A stretch of DNA of 64,000 bases from Woeseiaceae bacterium (GCA_030066655.1 JASJBE010000006.1:1-64000), one strand, 5' to 3'; shown: positions 44,799 through 54,958, counted from the stretch's first letter. A program made the numbers and translations. The notes: generated by a model from the letters alone, not told the origin.

Positions 44799-46382
44799 AT
44801 GAGAACCAAAACCATCCTGCTTTGCCTGCTGTCATTTCCGGCTTTCGCCGGGCCGGCCCTCGATTCTGTGGAGGCCGGACTCCAGTCGTTGATCGACGAC
44901 GGAGATGCCCGCGCCATCGTTATCGGTCTGTACGACAATGGAAAGACCAGCGTCGCCGGCTTCGGCCAGCTGAGCCGGGACAACGACGCGAGTCCGAAGG
45001 CCGATACGATCTTCGAGATCGGCTCCATAACAAAGGTGTTTACGACCCTGCTCGCCGAGGAACAGGCTAGCGCTGAACGCCTCGCGTGGTCTGACACGCT
45101 GGGCATGCACCTTCCGGACGTCGAGTTCGCGTCAGACGCCGTAGCCGACATCACTATAGCCGAGCTCGCCGGTCACACGTCGGGTCTGCCGCGTATGCCG
45201 AACAACATGCCGATGGACGATCCGATGGATCCTTATGCCGGATACGACTCAGCCATGCTGCAGGCGTTCATCGGCGCGCTTGAACCGGTTTCGCTCGACA
45301 AGTCCTTTGCTTACTCCAACCTTGGCATGGGCTTGCTGGGTGAGATTGCGTCCTCGGCAGCCGATCTCTCGTACGAGGAGGCGATGCAGCGCGATGTGCT
45401 GAGTCAATTCGACATGGCTGACACCAGCGTCAGGATCACAGATCCGGAACGGCTCGCGCGAGGCTTCAGCGGCGGTGCCGACATGGCGAACTGGAGCGGC
45501 TTCGATGCGCTGGCCGGCGCTGGCGCCGTGTTGTCGACGACGAGGGACCTGCTGAGTTTCGTCGATGCAAACCTCAATGATGACAACGCCGCGCTGGAGT
45601 CGCTCAGGCAAAGAGCCTCATCGGCCGAAAATTCCTTCGGATGGATCACCGAGAAGCACAACGACGGCGACACGATCTACTGGCACAACGGGGGTACCGG
45701 CGGTTACGCGAGTTTCTTAGGTCTTCGACCGGAGTCGGGCACCGGCGTCGTGATCCTGTCCGCGTCGACAAACACCGGCAAAATCACCGAGCTGGGCATG
45801 GCGCAGATCAAGGGCGAGGAGCTAACCGTTGAGGAGGGCGACCTCGGGCCCTACACCGGAACCTATCAGCTCGCGCCTGGCCTGATGCTGGCCGTCTTCG
45901 AGGACGACGGGCGACTGATGGGTCAGGCGACAGGGCAGGGCGCGTTTCCGCTGACCAAGTCCGGAGAGCACGAGTTCAGCTTCGAGGCAGCCAGCATTCG
46001 CATCGTGTTCAATGCGGGCGAGCAGGGCTTCGACAGTATGAATTTCTACCAGGGCGGCTCGACAACGGCGGCGCCCCGGGTGGCCGACGATCAGGGTCCG
46101 CGCCGGTACACCGCGATCGACGTCGAGGCAGGTTCGTTGGCGGACCTGGTCGGCGGTTACCTCCTGGCTCCGGGCCTGGTGATCACGATAACGGCGAACG
46201 ATGCGCAGTTGTATGCGCAACTGACCGGGCAGCCGGCGTTCCCCGTGTTCGCGTACGAGCCCGACAAGTTCTTCTTCAAGGTGGTCGACGCACAGCTGAT
46301 CTTCGAGCGCGATGAAGCGGGCGCAGTCTCCGGTGTGATTCTCAACCAGAACGGTCAGCAGCGGGCGCCTCGTATCGACTGA
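44799..46382 (+). CDS. Exported serine hydrolase (beta-lactamase family) with two C-terminal beta domains
   Basis: A 527-residue protein with signal peptide (residues 1-18). Catalytic motifs: S76-I-T-K79 in 'GSITKVF', Y172-S-N174 in 'AYSNLG', and 'HNGGTGGY' as the third motif. The rest (about 345-527) forms two related segments: 'LGPYTGTYQLAPGLMLAV' and 'VGGYLLAPGLVITIT', DUF3471-like beta domains that bind substrate. Substrate unknown; esterase, D-aminopeptidase or transpeptidase are possible. Confidence 0.9.
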   Translation: MRTKTILLCLLSFPAFAGPALDSVEAGLQSLIDDGDARAIVIGLYDNGKTSVAGFGQLSRDNDASPKADTIFEIGSITKVFTTLLAEEQASAERLAWSDTLGMHLPDVEFASDAVADITIAELAGHTSGLPRMPNNMPMDDPMDPYAGYDSAMLQAFIGALEPVSLDKSFAYSNLGMGLLGEIASSAADLSYEEAMQRDVLSQFDMADTSVRITDPERLARGFSGGADMANWSGFDALAGAGAVLSTTRDLLSFVDANLNDDNAALESLRQRASSAENSFGWITEKHNDGDTIYWHNGGTGGYASFLGLRPESGTGVVILSASTNTGKITELGMAQIKGEELTVEEGDLGPYTGTYQLAPGLMLAVFEDDGRLMGQATGQGAFPLTKSGEHEFSFEAASIRIVFNAGEQGFDSMNFYQGGSTTAAPRVADDQGPRRYTAIDVEAGSLADLVGGYLLAPGLVITITANDAQLYAQLTGQPAFPVFAYEPDKFFFKVVDAQLIFERDEAGAVSGVILNQNGQQRAPRID

Positions 46383-46394
46383 CCCGACCGGGAA

Positions 46395-47108
46395 TCACGT
46401 CGTCGCGGCACCCTGCACATCGCGATAGATTTCTCGTATCTGGCGGCCCTGCAGCCAGTCCAGCAGGGCGTGCGCGACAATCGGCAGCCAGATGGAACCG
46501 CTGATAACGAACAGTACGCCGAGGGCGATACCGGCCAGTCCTGTCCTCAGCATGCCGCCCGCGCCCTGGTAGCTATGGCCGAGTCCGAACGCAACGGACG
46601 ACACGAGGATGGCGGCCCACATCGGCATGATCAGCGCCAGGTACCAGAGCACGAAGCCACGAAACACGATTTCCTCGACGATGCCAGCGGTGACCGACAG
46701 CCGATAGAAGCCCGCGAGGTCCCGATCACTCTGAGGCAGGAAGTGTCCGATGTCACCAAACGATTTGCGGAGTCGCTCGCGTTCCGACTGGTCGAGTCGA
46801 ACGACACTTCTCACAGATTGGTTCATTGCGATACCGCCGGCGGCGATCGCGGCCGCCATCAACCAGAAGCCGCTGCCCTGCGGGGGTAAAAAGCCCAAAT
46901 CCGAGGCGGGTCGTGCGAGGTAGATCCAGCCCCCGGCCAGCACGGCCAGGAACGCCCACTGGACGGCTTGCGTCGCCGAGTAGAGCCGCGGGCGATCCAC
47001 CGGTTCGCCGGCTTGGATCTTCTTTACGTAGCGGCGGAAGTTGACCCAGCTGCTGATGGGTTGGACGACGAATAGCAGAAAAATCAAAGCGTGGTCGAAG
47101 AGCGTCAT
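46395..47108 (-). CDS. CPBP family intramembrane metalloprotease
   Basis: A 237-residue membrane protein. The active-site motifs are E145-E146-x3-R150 ('GIVEEIVFRGF'), FxxxH ('VAFGLGHSY') and HxxxD ('VAHALLDWL'). CPBP (CAAX-protease-like, Abi) proteins cleave membrane-bound substrates. It lies convergent with the serine hydrolase gene (12-bp gap) and stands alone. Confidence 0.9.
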   Translation of the reverse strand: MTLFDHALIFLLFVVQPISSWVNFRRYVKKIQAGEPVDRPRLYSATQAVQWAFLAVLAGGWIYLARPASDLGFLPPQGSGFWLMAAAIAAGGIAMNQSVRSVVRLDQSERERLRKSFGDIGHFLPQSDRDLAGFYRLSVTAGIVEEIVFRGFVLWYLALIMPMWAAILVSSVAFGLGHSYQGAGGMLRTGLAGIALGVLFVISGSIWLPIVAHALLDWLQGRQIREIYRDVQGAATT

Positions 47109-47167
47109 TCTATTGGTCGAGGCTTGGCTTACCGCGTTCTACCCGATCGACGAACGCAGCCGCTGAG

Positions 47168-48307
47168 TCAGCCGAGCGCCTGCTCCAGGTCGGCGATCAG
47201 GTCGTCAACGTGCTCTGCACCTACGGATAGTCGAACGAGGTTTTTCGGGATAGGACTGTCCGGACCTTCAATCGAATAACGGTGCTCGACCAGGCTTTCC
47301 ACGCCGCCTAAGGATGTCGCCCGGATAAAGACCTGGCAGCGAGAAACGAAACGCAGCGCATCCCGCTCGTCACCGTCGATCAGTAGCGACAGCATGCCGG
47401 AGAAGCCACCGTGCATCTGCTTCGCCGCAACCCCATGGCCGGGATGCGATTCCAGACCCGGGTAGGCGATCGAAGTCAGTGCAGGGTGACCCTCCAGGTG
47501 CTTTGCGATGGCCATCGCAGACGCGGACGCATTCGTCACCCGCAGGAACAGCGTCCGCATTCCGCGCTGCAACAACCAGGCGTCCAGCGAGCCGGGTATC
47601 GCGCCGGTCTCTGCCCGGTGCGTCTTCACGTCGCGCCACAGCTGACTGTCTTCCTTGACCACCAGCGCACCGGCTAACACGTCGCCGTGGCCGTTCAGGT
47701 ACTTCGTCGCCGAATGCATGACGATGTCGGCGCCCCAATCTATCGGCCGGGTCAGCACCGGCGTCGCCACTGTTGAATCAACGGCGAGCTCTGCGCCCGC
47801 ATCGTGCGCCAGTGTCGCCGCGGCCTCGATGTCGATGACGTCCCAGGTCGGGTTGCACGGCGTTTCGATCCAGACCAGGCGCGTCTTGCCGCGCACTACC
47901 TTGCGTTCGAGGTCGTCCGGGTCGGTCGCGTCGAAGGGCTCGATATCGAGCCCCCAGCGCTCCGCAAATTCGAGCAGCCAGCCGCGCAGCCCCCAGTACA
48001 TGACCTTTGGATAGACAACATGATCACCGGGCTTTAGCGACTGAAACACAGCGGCGGCCGCGGCCATGCCACTCGAGAACAGCAGCGCTTCGTGACCACC
48101 CTCGAGGCGGCACAGCATCTGTTCTGCGAGGTCGTAGGTCGGGTTGTGATCCCGGCTGTAGCTGCGATGCCCGCCGATCAGTTGATACTGATCATCGCGG
48201 GCAAAGGTCGTCGACGTGACAACCGGCGGAATGACGCTGCCCGTCTCCGGGTCAATGTAGTGCAGTCCCTGCGCAATGTCGGTCTGCCGACGTGTCTTCC
48301 TGTCCAT
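47168..48307 (-). CDS. Cystathionine gamma-synthase/lyase-type PLP enzyme
   Basis: A 379-residue PLP enzyme of the trans-sulfuration family. The catalytic Lys202 lies in 'HSATKYLNGHGD', the PLP-binding Asp177 in 'AVDSTVATP', with 'LFSSGMAAAAAV' and 'YSRDHNPTYDLAEQ' as further cofactor or subunit contacts. The start has 'QTDIAQGLHYIDPETGSVIPPV', typical. Could be cystathionine gamma-synthase, gamma-lyase or a related gamma-elimination enzyme; the sequence alone cannot decide. Confidence 0.9.
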   Translation of the reverse strand: MDRKTRRQTDIAQGLHYIDPETGSVIPPVVTSTTFARDDQYQLIGGHRSYSRDHNPTYDLAEQMLCRLEGGHEALLFSSGMAAAAAVFQSLKPGDHVVYPKVMYWGLRGWLLEFAERWGLDIEPFDATDPDDLERKVVRGKTRLVWIETPCNPTWDVIDIEAAATLAHDAGAELAVDSTVATPVLTRPIDWGADIVMHSATKYLNGHGDVLAGALVVKEDSQLWRDVKTHRAETGAIPGSLDAWLLQRGMRTLFLRVTNASASAMAIAKHLEGHPALTSIAYPGLESHPGHGVAAKQMHGGFSGMLSLLIDGDERDALRFVSRCQVFIRATSLGGVESLVEHRYSIEGPDSPIPKNLVRLSVGAEHVDDLIADLEQALG

Positions 48308-48390
48308 CGCTGTCTCTTTACTGACCGGGGTGGCCGAACAGGCGCGACCGGGGCCGCTATCCGCCTGACCTGCCCTCGATTGTTGCTGGC

Positions 48391-50460
48391 CTAATTCTTA
48401 ACGACCGGCTCGAAGCCTTCAATCGCATCGGCCAGGCCCGTGACGAATTCGGCGCCAGCCGGCACCGTCGTCGATGACCCCTCAAACGCACCTTCCAAGG
48501 GCTGCGAGCGGCCGTCGAGACAGTCAGCGAGGAAGGTCTCCATGATTGCGTAGAAAGACTCGCGGTTTTCAGGGCGAGCAAACCCGTGACCTTCGTCCGG
48601 GTACAGCACGTAGGTCACCGGCAGCTCGTTTTCCTGCATGGCTGAGACAATCTGGTCGGACTCGGGCTGCTTCACCCGAGGGTCGTTGGCACCCTGTCCG
48701 ATCAACAACGGTTTGGAAATCTCGTCGGCCTTGTACAGTGGAGACCTCGAACGCAGGAACTGCTGGCCTTCTTCCGTCGAGATGTCGCCGACGCGGAGCG
48801 TGAACGAGTCGAGGAATGACTTCCAGTACGGCGGAATACTCTGAAGCAGCGTGACGAGGTTGGACGGTCCGACGATGCTGACGCCGCAGGCAAAGGTGTC
48901 AGGCGTGAAGGTCACGCCGACAAGCGTCGCGTAGCCGCCGTAGGATCCTCCTGCGATGGCGACTTTGTCGCGTTGCGCAATGCCTTCGGCAACCGCCCAG
49001 TCGACGGCGTCGATGAGATCGTCGTGCATGGCCGCAGCCCACTCCCGGTTCCCGGCATTGAGGAAGGACTTGCCGAAGCCGCTCGAGCCGCGGTAGTTGA
49101 CGTTCAACACGGCGAAGCCTCGATTGGACAGCCACTGTGACCAGCTCGAGTAACCATAACGATCCCGGGCCCACGGACCGCCGTGGACGGCCAGGACCAT
49201 CGGTACGGCTTCGTCAGGACGGCCGTCACCGTCCGGGTCAACGTGCGGTGGCAACGTCAGGTAAGACACAAGCTCGAGCCCGTCACGAGATTCGATGGAT
49301 ACCGGGTGCATGACGTTCAACGGCAGCGCGTTGACCTTGGGCCTGGCAGCGAAGAGCTTTGTCAGCTCACCGGCTCCCCTGTCATATGAATAATACGTCA
49401 GCGGTTCCGTTGAGCTGTCACTGGCAACCATCCAAAGGCTGTTGTCACGAGTCTGCGACCAGACCGACACGGACCCGCCCAGCGACCCGCGGAGCTTGTC
49501 GAGGTCGGCCGACACGCTGTCCGACAGGGCATTCCATTCACGCTTCTTGTGCTCAACACTGAATGCCAGCGGCTCGTTGGTGACCGGGTCGACCAGCACC
49601 TGGCCAATGTCTGCTGTCTCGCCTTCCGCGAGAATTTCGCGCTCGTCCGTATTGATGTTGACTCGAAGCAGCGCCGTCTTGTCGCGCCCCGAGCTGTCGA
49701 GCATCAGGAAGTGCTCATTGTCTTCAGTAAAGCCGATCGGGCCGGACGTCAGCGCATCCTCGGGCTCAATCTTGAACATCTCCTGCCAGTCGCCGTCGTC
49801 GGTTTTCTTGAAGACCTGTTGCCCGCCGTCCGGCGTCGGCGCCGTAGCGAGCCGGATGTTGAGATCGAGGTCGGCAACCAGCTGGCCGAAACGATCGTGT
49901 TCTTCAACCAGCGTCTTCTCACCGGTCGTGACATTGACCCGCCACACGTCGTGCCATGACGGGTTGCGGTTGTTGATGCCGATCAGGTACTCGTCCGGAT
50001 AACGGTGGCTGCCGCCGACGAACGTCCCGCGGACGTTCTCGTAGGGTGTCAAGTCGATGGCTTCATTCCCGTCAAGACCGACGGAGTAGATATGGAAGTC
50101 TTCATTGCCGCCCGTATCGCGAACGTAGAGGATGTTCCTGCCGTTGAAGGCCCATCGATGGCCGCCAATGCCGCGTAGCTTGTCATTCGTCATCGCCCTG
50201 GCTGAGTCGAAGTCGCCCAGCGGTGCTACCCACAGGTTCATGACACCATCGAGAGGCGCCATGAAGCTCATCATTTTGCCGTCCGAGCTGATCCGGCCCT
50301 GCGTTCTCTCCGGGTTGCCGAAGTAGACGCTTCGGTCAACCAGTTCAAAGTCATCCAGGGTCGCCTTTGCCGCGGTCTCCGCAACCGGCTCCTCCGGCTG
50401 GCCGCAGCCTGCCAACCAAAAGGCGAGCAGCAGTAAGAAAAGACTGTTTTGAAGTTTCAT
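48391..50460 (-). CDS. S9 family prolyl oligopeptidase-like lipoprotein peptidase
   Basis: A 689-residue peptidase. Lipoprotein signal with 'FWLAGC' (Cys19). An N-terminal propeller ('SSDGKMMSFMAPLDGVMNL', 'GGHRWAFNGRNILYVRDT') leads to an alpha/beta hydrolase domain. Nucleophile in 'GGSYGGYATLVG', Asp in 'GANDPRVK', His in 'DEGHGFARPEN'. It cleaves oligopeptides at the cell envelope. A short spacer (70 bp) separates it from the FAD oxidase gene upstream on the same strand. Confidence 0.93.
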   Translation of the reverse strand: MKLQNSLFLLLLAFWLAGCGQPEEPVAETAAKATLDDFELVDRSVYFGNPERTQGRISSDGKMMSFMAPLDGVMNLWVAPLGDFDSARAMTNDKLRGIGGHRWAFNGRNILYVRDTGGNEDFHIYSVGLDGNEAIDLTPYENVRGTFVGGSHRYPDEYLIGINNRNPSWHDVWRVNVTTGEKTLVEEHDRFGQLVADLDLNIRLATAPTPDGGQQVFKKTDDGDWQEMFKIEPEDALTSGPIGFTEDNEHFLMLDSSGRDKTALLRVNINTDEREILAEGETADIGQVLVDPVTNEPLAFSVEHKKREWNALSDSVSADLDKLRGSLGGSVSVWSQTRDNSLWMVASDSSTEPLTYYSYDRGAGELTKLFAARPKVNALPLNVMHPVSIESRDGLELVSYLTLPPHVDPDGDGRPDEAVPMVLAVHGGPWARDRYGYSSWSQWLSNRGFAVLNVNYRGSSGFGKSFLNAGNREWAAAMHDDLIDAVDWAVAEGIAQRDKVAIAGGSYGGYATLVGVTFTPDTFACGVSIVGPSNLVTLLQSIPPYWKSFLDSFTLRVGDISTEEGQQFLRSRSPLYKADEISKPLLIGQGANDPRVKQPESDQIVSAMQENELPVTYVLYPDEGHGFARPENRESFYAIMETFLADCLDGRSQPLEGAFEGSSTTVPAGAEFVTGLADAIEGFEPVVKN

Positions 50461-50529
50461 AAGCTATTCCTTGAGAGCTGTCGTCGACTGCGCTGCCCGG
50501 CAGGTTCCTGCCGGGTAGCGAGAGCGAGC

Positions 50530-52026
50530 TCAGGTGGTTCGTATGTTTGCGTTCAGTCGGAACAGGTTGGTGGGGTCGTACATCTGCTTGATCTTCAGCA
50601 GTCGTGCGAAATTGCCGCGGTAATTCCGGTTGACCTGGGTTTGTGTCTCATCGAATACGTCGTTCGTGTAGAAGCCCTGGGTATGTGGCTGCATGTGCTT
50701 CCAGTGCGCCCTGATGTACTTGATGTGCTCTGCAGGATCCTCGCCCATCTTCCAGGAGATGAAGGACAGCATGTTGTGACGAGCCTCCCGATGCGCGAAG
50801 GCGGTTGCTTCGTTGGAAACGCGCCCGATCTTGCCGCCTGACTGCTGCGTACCGAACCATGTCGCCCGGGTATCGGAAATCTCGAAGTTGTCGATGGCGT
50901 CGTCGATGATGCTGCCCTCGAACGGACCGCAGAAACCGGTCTGCATGTACGAGCCGTTCGCCCGTATATCGTCGTGGTCCCCCGAACGTTGCACCGCCAC
51001 GTAGTCCTGCGGTGCGGCCGTGTTCTGAAGCACCGTGCCTGCCTTGAGCATCGGCGCCATCAGCGCTTCCGCTTTGCCAGGGTCGCCGCTGTAAGTAAAG
51101 GTGAGCACGGCAGCAGGTTGGCCGCCCGGTTGCGACCCCATGAAAAAGCTCGTATCCATTTCGTCCGGCGCAGCTTCGGCGTATTCGCCGAAGAACCGGG
51201 CGATCTGCCTGGCCTCTGTGAACGGATAGACAATGCTTCCATGTATGACCTGGCGTTGCATGGGGTGCAGCTGGAACTTGAATGACGTGACGACCCCGAA
51301 GTTACCGCCGCCGCCGCGCAGTGCCCAGTAGAGATCCGGATTTTTTTCGGGGCTGGCACGACGCAGCTTGCCGTCGGCCGTGACAACATCGAATTCCAGA
51401 ACGTTATCGATCGTGAGCCCGAATCGCCTCGCAACACGCCCGAAGCCGCCTCCGAGCGTCAGTCCGCCGACCCCCGTGTGAGACACCGTGCCTGCCGTTG
51501 TCACGAGGCCGTGTGACATCGCCTCATGGTCAAGTTCACCCAGCAGGCTGCCGCCGGCGACGCGAGCGGTCTTCTCGACAGGGTCGACATAGACGTCGCG
51601 ATAGGTAGACAGGTCAATTTGCATGCCGCCGTCACAGCTCGACTTACCCGAGGCACTGTGGCCACCGCACTTCACGGCGGTGAGCAGGTCATGGTCTCTT
51701 GCAAAACGGACGGCGCTGCTGATGTCGGCGGGCCCCGTCGGCTGAACGACAAAGGCCGGATGCTTGTCGAACGACGGTTCGAGCAGCGTCCGTGCCTCGT
51801 CATACGCCTCAGTACCGGACAGCCATAACTTGCCCTTGAGACTGTCGCTGAGCTCCTGGACCTCGGCCTGCTTCAAAGTGAACTGGCTACCGTTCAGCTT
51901 GACCGCTTCGATGTCGGCTTCGACCTTGGTCGGCCGGTACAGGACGTCTTCCCATGCTGCGCGGGCTGGCACGCTCGCTGCGACGGCTGCCGCAACGGAT
52001 GAGCCGAGAAATCTGCGTCGGTCCAT
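50530..52026 (-). CDS. Tat-exported FAD-linked oxidase (BBE-like)
   Basis: A 498-residue oxidase. A Tat signal ('MDRRRFLGSSVAAAVAAS') exports it folded. The FAD domain contains 'KCGGHSASGKS' with the flavin-linking His123, and 'TAGTVSHTGVGGLTLGGGFG'. The usual bicovalent Cys is absent (Ser/His here), so FAD is likely attached by His only. The C-terminal berberine-bridge motif is 'NRNYRGNFARLLKIKQMYDPTNLF'. Family enzymes oxidise sugars, alcohols or alkaloids; no substrate evident. Confidence 0.9.
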   Translation of the reverse strand: MDRRRFLGSSVAAAVAASVPARAAWEDVLYRPTKVEADIEAVKLNGSQFTLKQAEVQELSDSLKGKLWLSGTEAYDEARTLLEPSFDKHPAFVVQPTGPADISSAVRFARDHDLLTAVKCGGHSASGKSSCDGGMQIDLSTYRDVYVDPVEKTARVAGGSLLGELDHEAMSHGLVTTAGTVSHTGVGGLTLGGGFGRVARRFGLTIDNVLEFDVVTADGKLRRASPEKNPDLYWALRGGGGNFGVVTSFKFQLHPMQRQVIHGSIVYPFTEARQIARFFGEYAEAAPDEMDTSFFMGSQPGGQPAAVLTFTYSGDPGKAEALMAPMLKAGTVLQNTAAPQDYVAVQRSGDHDDIRANGSYMQTGFCGPFEGSIIDDAIDNFEISDTRATWFGTQQSGGKIGRVSNEATAFAHREARHNMLSFISWKMGEDPAEHIKYIRAHWKHMQPHTQGFYTNDVFDETQTQVNRNYRGNFARLLKIKQMYDPTNLFRLNANIRTT

Positions 52027-52144
52027 GGTCTATCCCCCTTATTCTTTTTAAGGCGTAACCTTACACCTGCGTGCGAGCCACAGCCACAAGGGTGAGATCA
52101 CGCTGCTTTTTTCCAGTCTCGCTGGCCCCGCAAGAGGCGCGCAT

Positions 52145-53977
52145 TTACGCCGCAGATCGTTCATCCAGCTGGGTCCTGACCATGCGCGCCAGTTTCTCGA
52201 TCTCGAAGGGCTTCTGCAACAATGGAACCTTGCCGAGCTCGAGGCCACTGTCTTCCAGCACGTTGTCGGTATAGCCGGACATCAGGATGCAGGCGGCGGC
52301 AGGCTGCAAGCGACGCGCCTCTTCGAGGAATTCTGCGCCGTTGATCTGCGGCATGATGACGTCCGAGATGAGTACATCGATATCGCCGTGCTCCCCGGTG
52401 CAATATTCGAGGCCCTCGTACGCATCGTTGGCGACCATGACCTTGTAGCCGTACTGCTTCAGGCCTTCTTTGAGCATCGTCCGGATCATCTCTTCGTCCT
52501 CGACGATGAGAACCGTCTCTGTTCCGGTAGCCAGCGGTTGCTCAGCAGGTTTGTCGGTCAGCGATTCCGCCTCCTTGTCCGACGCCGGGAGCAGCACCGT
52601 GAACTGGGTTCCGGTGCCCAGCTGGCTGCTGACACTAATGCTGCCGTCCGCGGCACTGATGATTCCGTGCACCGTTGACAGGCCCAGTCCCGTGCCGCGA
52701 CCCATTGGCTTGGTTGTGAAGAAAGGCTCGAACACACGTTCACAGGTTTCTGTCGTCATGCCGACGCCGGTGTCGTTGACGACTATCTTCACGTAGCGGC
52801 CGGCCCCGAGGTCCTGTTTGTCGCCGGGTTGGATGTCGACATCACCTGTCGCAATCGTGATGCGTCCGCCGCGCGGCATTGCGTCCCGCGCGTTACTGGC
52901 GAGATTCAGGATGACCTGCCGGAGCTGTGTCGGGTCCATCTCGACCGGCGGCTGGCAGCAGCCGAGCTGCATTTCCAGCGCGATGTCCTCACCGATCATG
53001 CGCCTGAGCATGCCGTCCATGTCTTGCATCAGCTCATCGACGTGGAAGACCCGGGTCTCTACGGGCTGCATACGGCTGAACGCGAGCAATTGTCGGGTGA
53101 GATTGGCCGCCTGACTGGATGCCTTGTGAATTTGCTCCAGGCTGCTGCGGGACTTGGCGTCCTCGGTGCTCTTTAAGAGCTGATTCGTCTGACCAAGGAT
53201 GGCGGTTAACAGGTTGTTGAAATCATGGGCGACACCGCCTACCAGCTGGCCCAGCGCGTCGAGTTTCTGCATGTGATGCAGCTGCTCCCGGCTTTGTTCG
53301 AGGGCACGTCGCGTATCTCCCTCACGGACAATGGAGCCCCTGACCAGGCGCATCGTGAATGCGACAATCAACGCCGTCATGGCCGCGAAAGCCAGCAGGG
53401 CGATGTAAAAGGGCGTCGTCCTCGCATTGTTGTTGTCCAGCGCCGCAAGACTCTTTTCTGCAGCAACGATGTGCAGTCGGTTGAACTGCATCACGAAGTG
53501 CTCCAGCGATCCCGCAAACCGGTCAGCCTCGTCATCAGTCAGACCGGACGCTGAAAGCGGGGCCAACTGTTGGACTCTATCCCTGATCCTCTCAAGCGTC
53601 GCCTCAAACTCCGCCCCACCGAACTCTTCCTGCAGAGCAACCAGCTTCTCTACGTTGATCTCGATCGAAGTCAACAGGACCTGCTGATCGACGGTGGTGA
53701 AAACGTTGCCGCCGTGTGCGTGCGGACCCTCGTCACCTGCATGCGAGTGAGGAAAAAAGATGTGTTCGAGCTCCCGCACGTTCTGGCGGAGTTCCTGCGC
53801 GATAGAGGATGACTTCAGGTGAAAAAAGGTGACGCGATCACGGGCCTCGAGTTCGACGTCCTGCATGGAGAAGAGCGACAGCAACACAACCGCAGCCAGG
53901 ATGAAGACGCTCGTAACCATGGCGTACATGTAGGCCATCAGTTCCCTGCTTCTGCTGTGATTGCTATGCCGAGTCAT
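52145..53977 (-). CDS. Hybrid sensor histidine kinase with His-rich periplasmic loop
   Basis: A 610-residue kinase. TM1 (about 14-37) and TM2 (about 190-213) flank a periplasmic domain with H72, H77, H79, H86 and H88 in 'EHIFFPHSHAGDEGPHAHGG', a possible metal site. H251 in 'GGVAHDFNNLLTAI' is the phospho-acceptor. The ATPase part has 'NLASNARDAMP', 'DTGVGM' and 'GTGLGLSTVHGI'. It ends in a receiver with Asp in 'VLISDVIMPQI'. The downstream-coupled PhnD-like gene (ATGA) precedes it. A separate partner regulator is not present nearby. Confidence 0.93.
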   Translation of the reverse strand: MTRHSNHSRSRELMAYMYAMVTSVFILAAVVLLSLFSMQDVELEARDRVTFFHLKSSSIAQELRQNVRELEHIFFPHSHAGDEGPHAHGGNVFTTVDQQVLLTSIEINVEKLVALQEEFGGAEFEATLERIRDRVQQLAPLSASGLTDDEADRFAGSLEHFVMQFNRLHIVAAEKSLAALDNNNARTTPFYIALLAFAAMTALIVAFTMRLVRGSIVREGDTRRALEQSREQLHHMQKLDALGQLVGGVAHDFNNLLTAILGQTNQLLKSTEDAKSRSSLEQIHKASSQAANLTRQLLAFSRMQPVETRVFHVDELMQDMDGMLRRMIGEDIALEMQLGCCQPPVEMDPTQLRQVILNLASNARDAMPRGGRITIATGDVDIQPGDKQDLGAGRYVKIVVNDTGVGMTTETCERVFEPFFTTKPMGRGTGLGLSTVHGIISAADGSISVSSQLGTGTQFTVLLPASDKEAESLTDKPAEQPLATGTETVLIVEDEEMIRTMLKEGLKQYGYKVMVANDAYEGLEYCTGEHGDIDVLISDVIMPQINGAEFLEEARRLQPAAACILMSGYTDNVLEDSGLELGKVPLLQKPFEIEKLARMVRTQLDERSAA

Positions 53978-54870
53978 GTCTGGTCATCACCGAGGGCCAG
54001 CACCGCCCGACGAATGTCTTCGAAATCCGCTCGACCCGCCGGCAGGAAGACGCTCGCTCTAAGCGATCTCAGTATAGCCGCGTGCTCTGCGTTGGAGTTA
54101 TCGAGCGCCAGGTAAGCATCGACGAGGGCCTTCTTCAGGTCGTCACTAATGTTCTCCTGAATCGTCCAGACGTAGTTAGCGTAGCCGGGCGTCTTCGCGA
54201 CGACGCGTATTCCGTCCGCCGGTATCCTGTCGGAGCCAAGTGCCTCCTCGAGAATGAAGCAGTTCATGACGCCGATCGCTACGGACGAGTCGATCACCTT
54301 CTGCGCGGTCTCAAAATGGGTCCGAGCATGGTCTACGCTCGAGAAAAAATCCTCTGGCGCGACTCCCGATCGTTGCATGAAATAGCGCGGCATCAGGTGG
54401 CCGGATGTCGACAACTCGGAGCCGAAACTGAAGGCGCTTCCTTTGAAGTCGTCTATTACTCTGCGCGAGTCGTCGGACCGTGCGACGTAGCAGCTGCGAA
54501 ACGAGACGTCTATGTCTCTCATGACCAGGGGCTCTGCGTTTACCGCTTCTTCAGCGCTGACAAAAGTCACGCTGCCGAGAAACGCGAGATGGACATCGCC
54601 ATTGATGAAGGACTGCAGCAGGCTCGCATAGTCCTCTGCAAGCACGAGTTGCATCGACTGGCCCGTGGTCGCTTCCAGGTAGTCCATCAGCGGATCGAAG
54701 CGAGACGACGGCTCGTCCGTCGACCGGTCCGGGAGCACGCTGACCACCAGCGTCTCCGGAGCAAGCTGTCGGTCGTTCTGGCAGGACGCCAGTGAGAACA
54801 GGGCGAGCAGTGTTAGCAGCGGATGCCGTACCACAGATCGCGCCCCATGGTTTTGAGTACCGGTGCTCAT
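53974..54870 (-). CDS. PhnD-like phosphate/phosphonate-type binding lipoprotein
   Basis: A 298-residue lipoprotein from ATG 54870, lipobox 'SLASC' (Cys30). Features of the PhnD/phosphonate-binding fold: 'VSVLPDRSTDEPSSRFDPLMDYLEATTG', 'VHLAFLGSVTFVSAEEA', 'FSFGSELSTSGHLMPRYFM', 'NCFILEEALGSDRIP'. No permease or ATPase neighbours it; its stop overlaps the start of a hybrid kinase, so it more likely presents a ligand to that kinase than to a transporter. Confidence 0.88.
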   Translation of the reverse strand: MSTGTQNHGARSVVRHPLLTLLALFSLASCQNDRQLAPETLVVSVLPDRSTDEPSSRFDPLMDYLEATTGQSMQLVLAEDYASLLQSFINGDVHLAFLGSVTFVSAEEAVNAEPLVMRDIDVSFRSCYVARSDDSRRVIDDFKGSAFSFGSELSTSGHLMPRYFMQRSGVAPEDFFSSVDHARTHFETAQKVIDSSVAIGVMNCFILEEALGSDRIPADGIRVVAKTPGYANYVWTIQENISDDLKKALVDAYLALDNSNAEHAAILRSLRASVFLPAGRADFEDIRRAVLALGDDQT

Positions 54871-54958
54871 CGCAGGGCATTGTAGCCTAAACACACTACG
54901 TGCACGGCGTTGCTGGCGACGATCGTACCCGGGCGCAGATTCCGTTGTCGTTGCGGCG

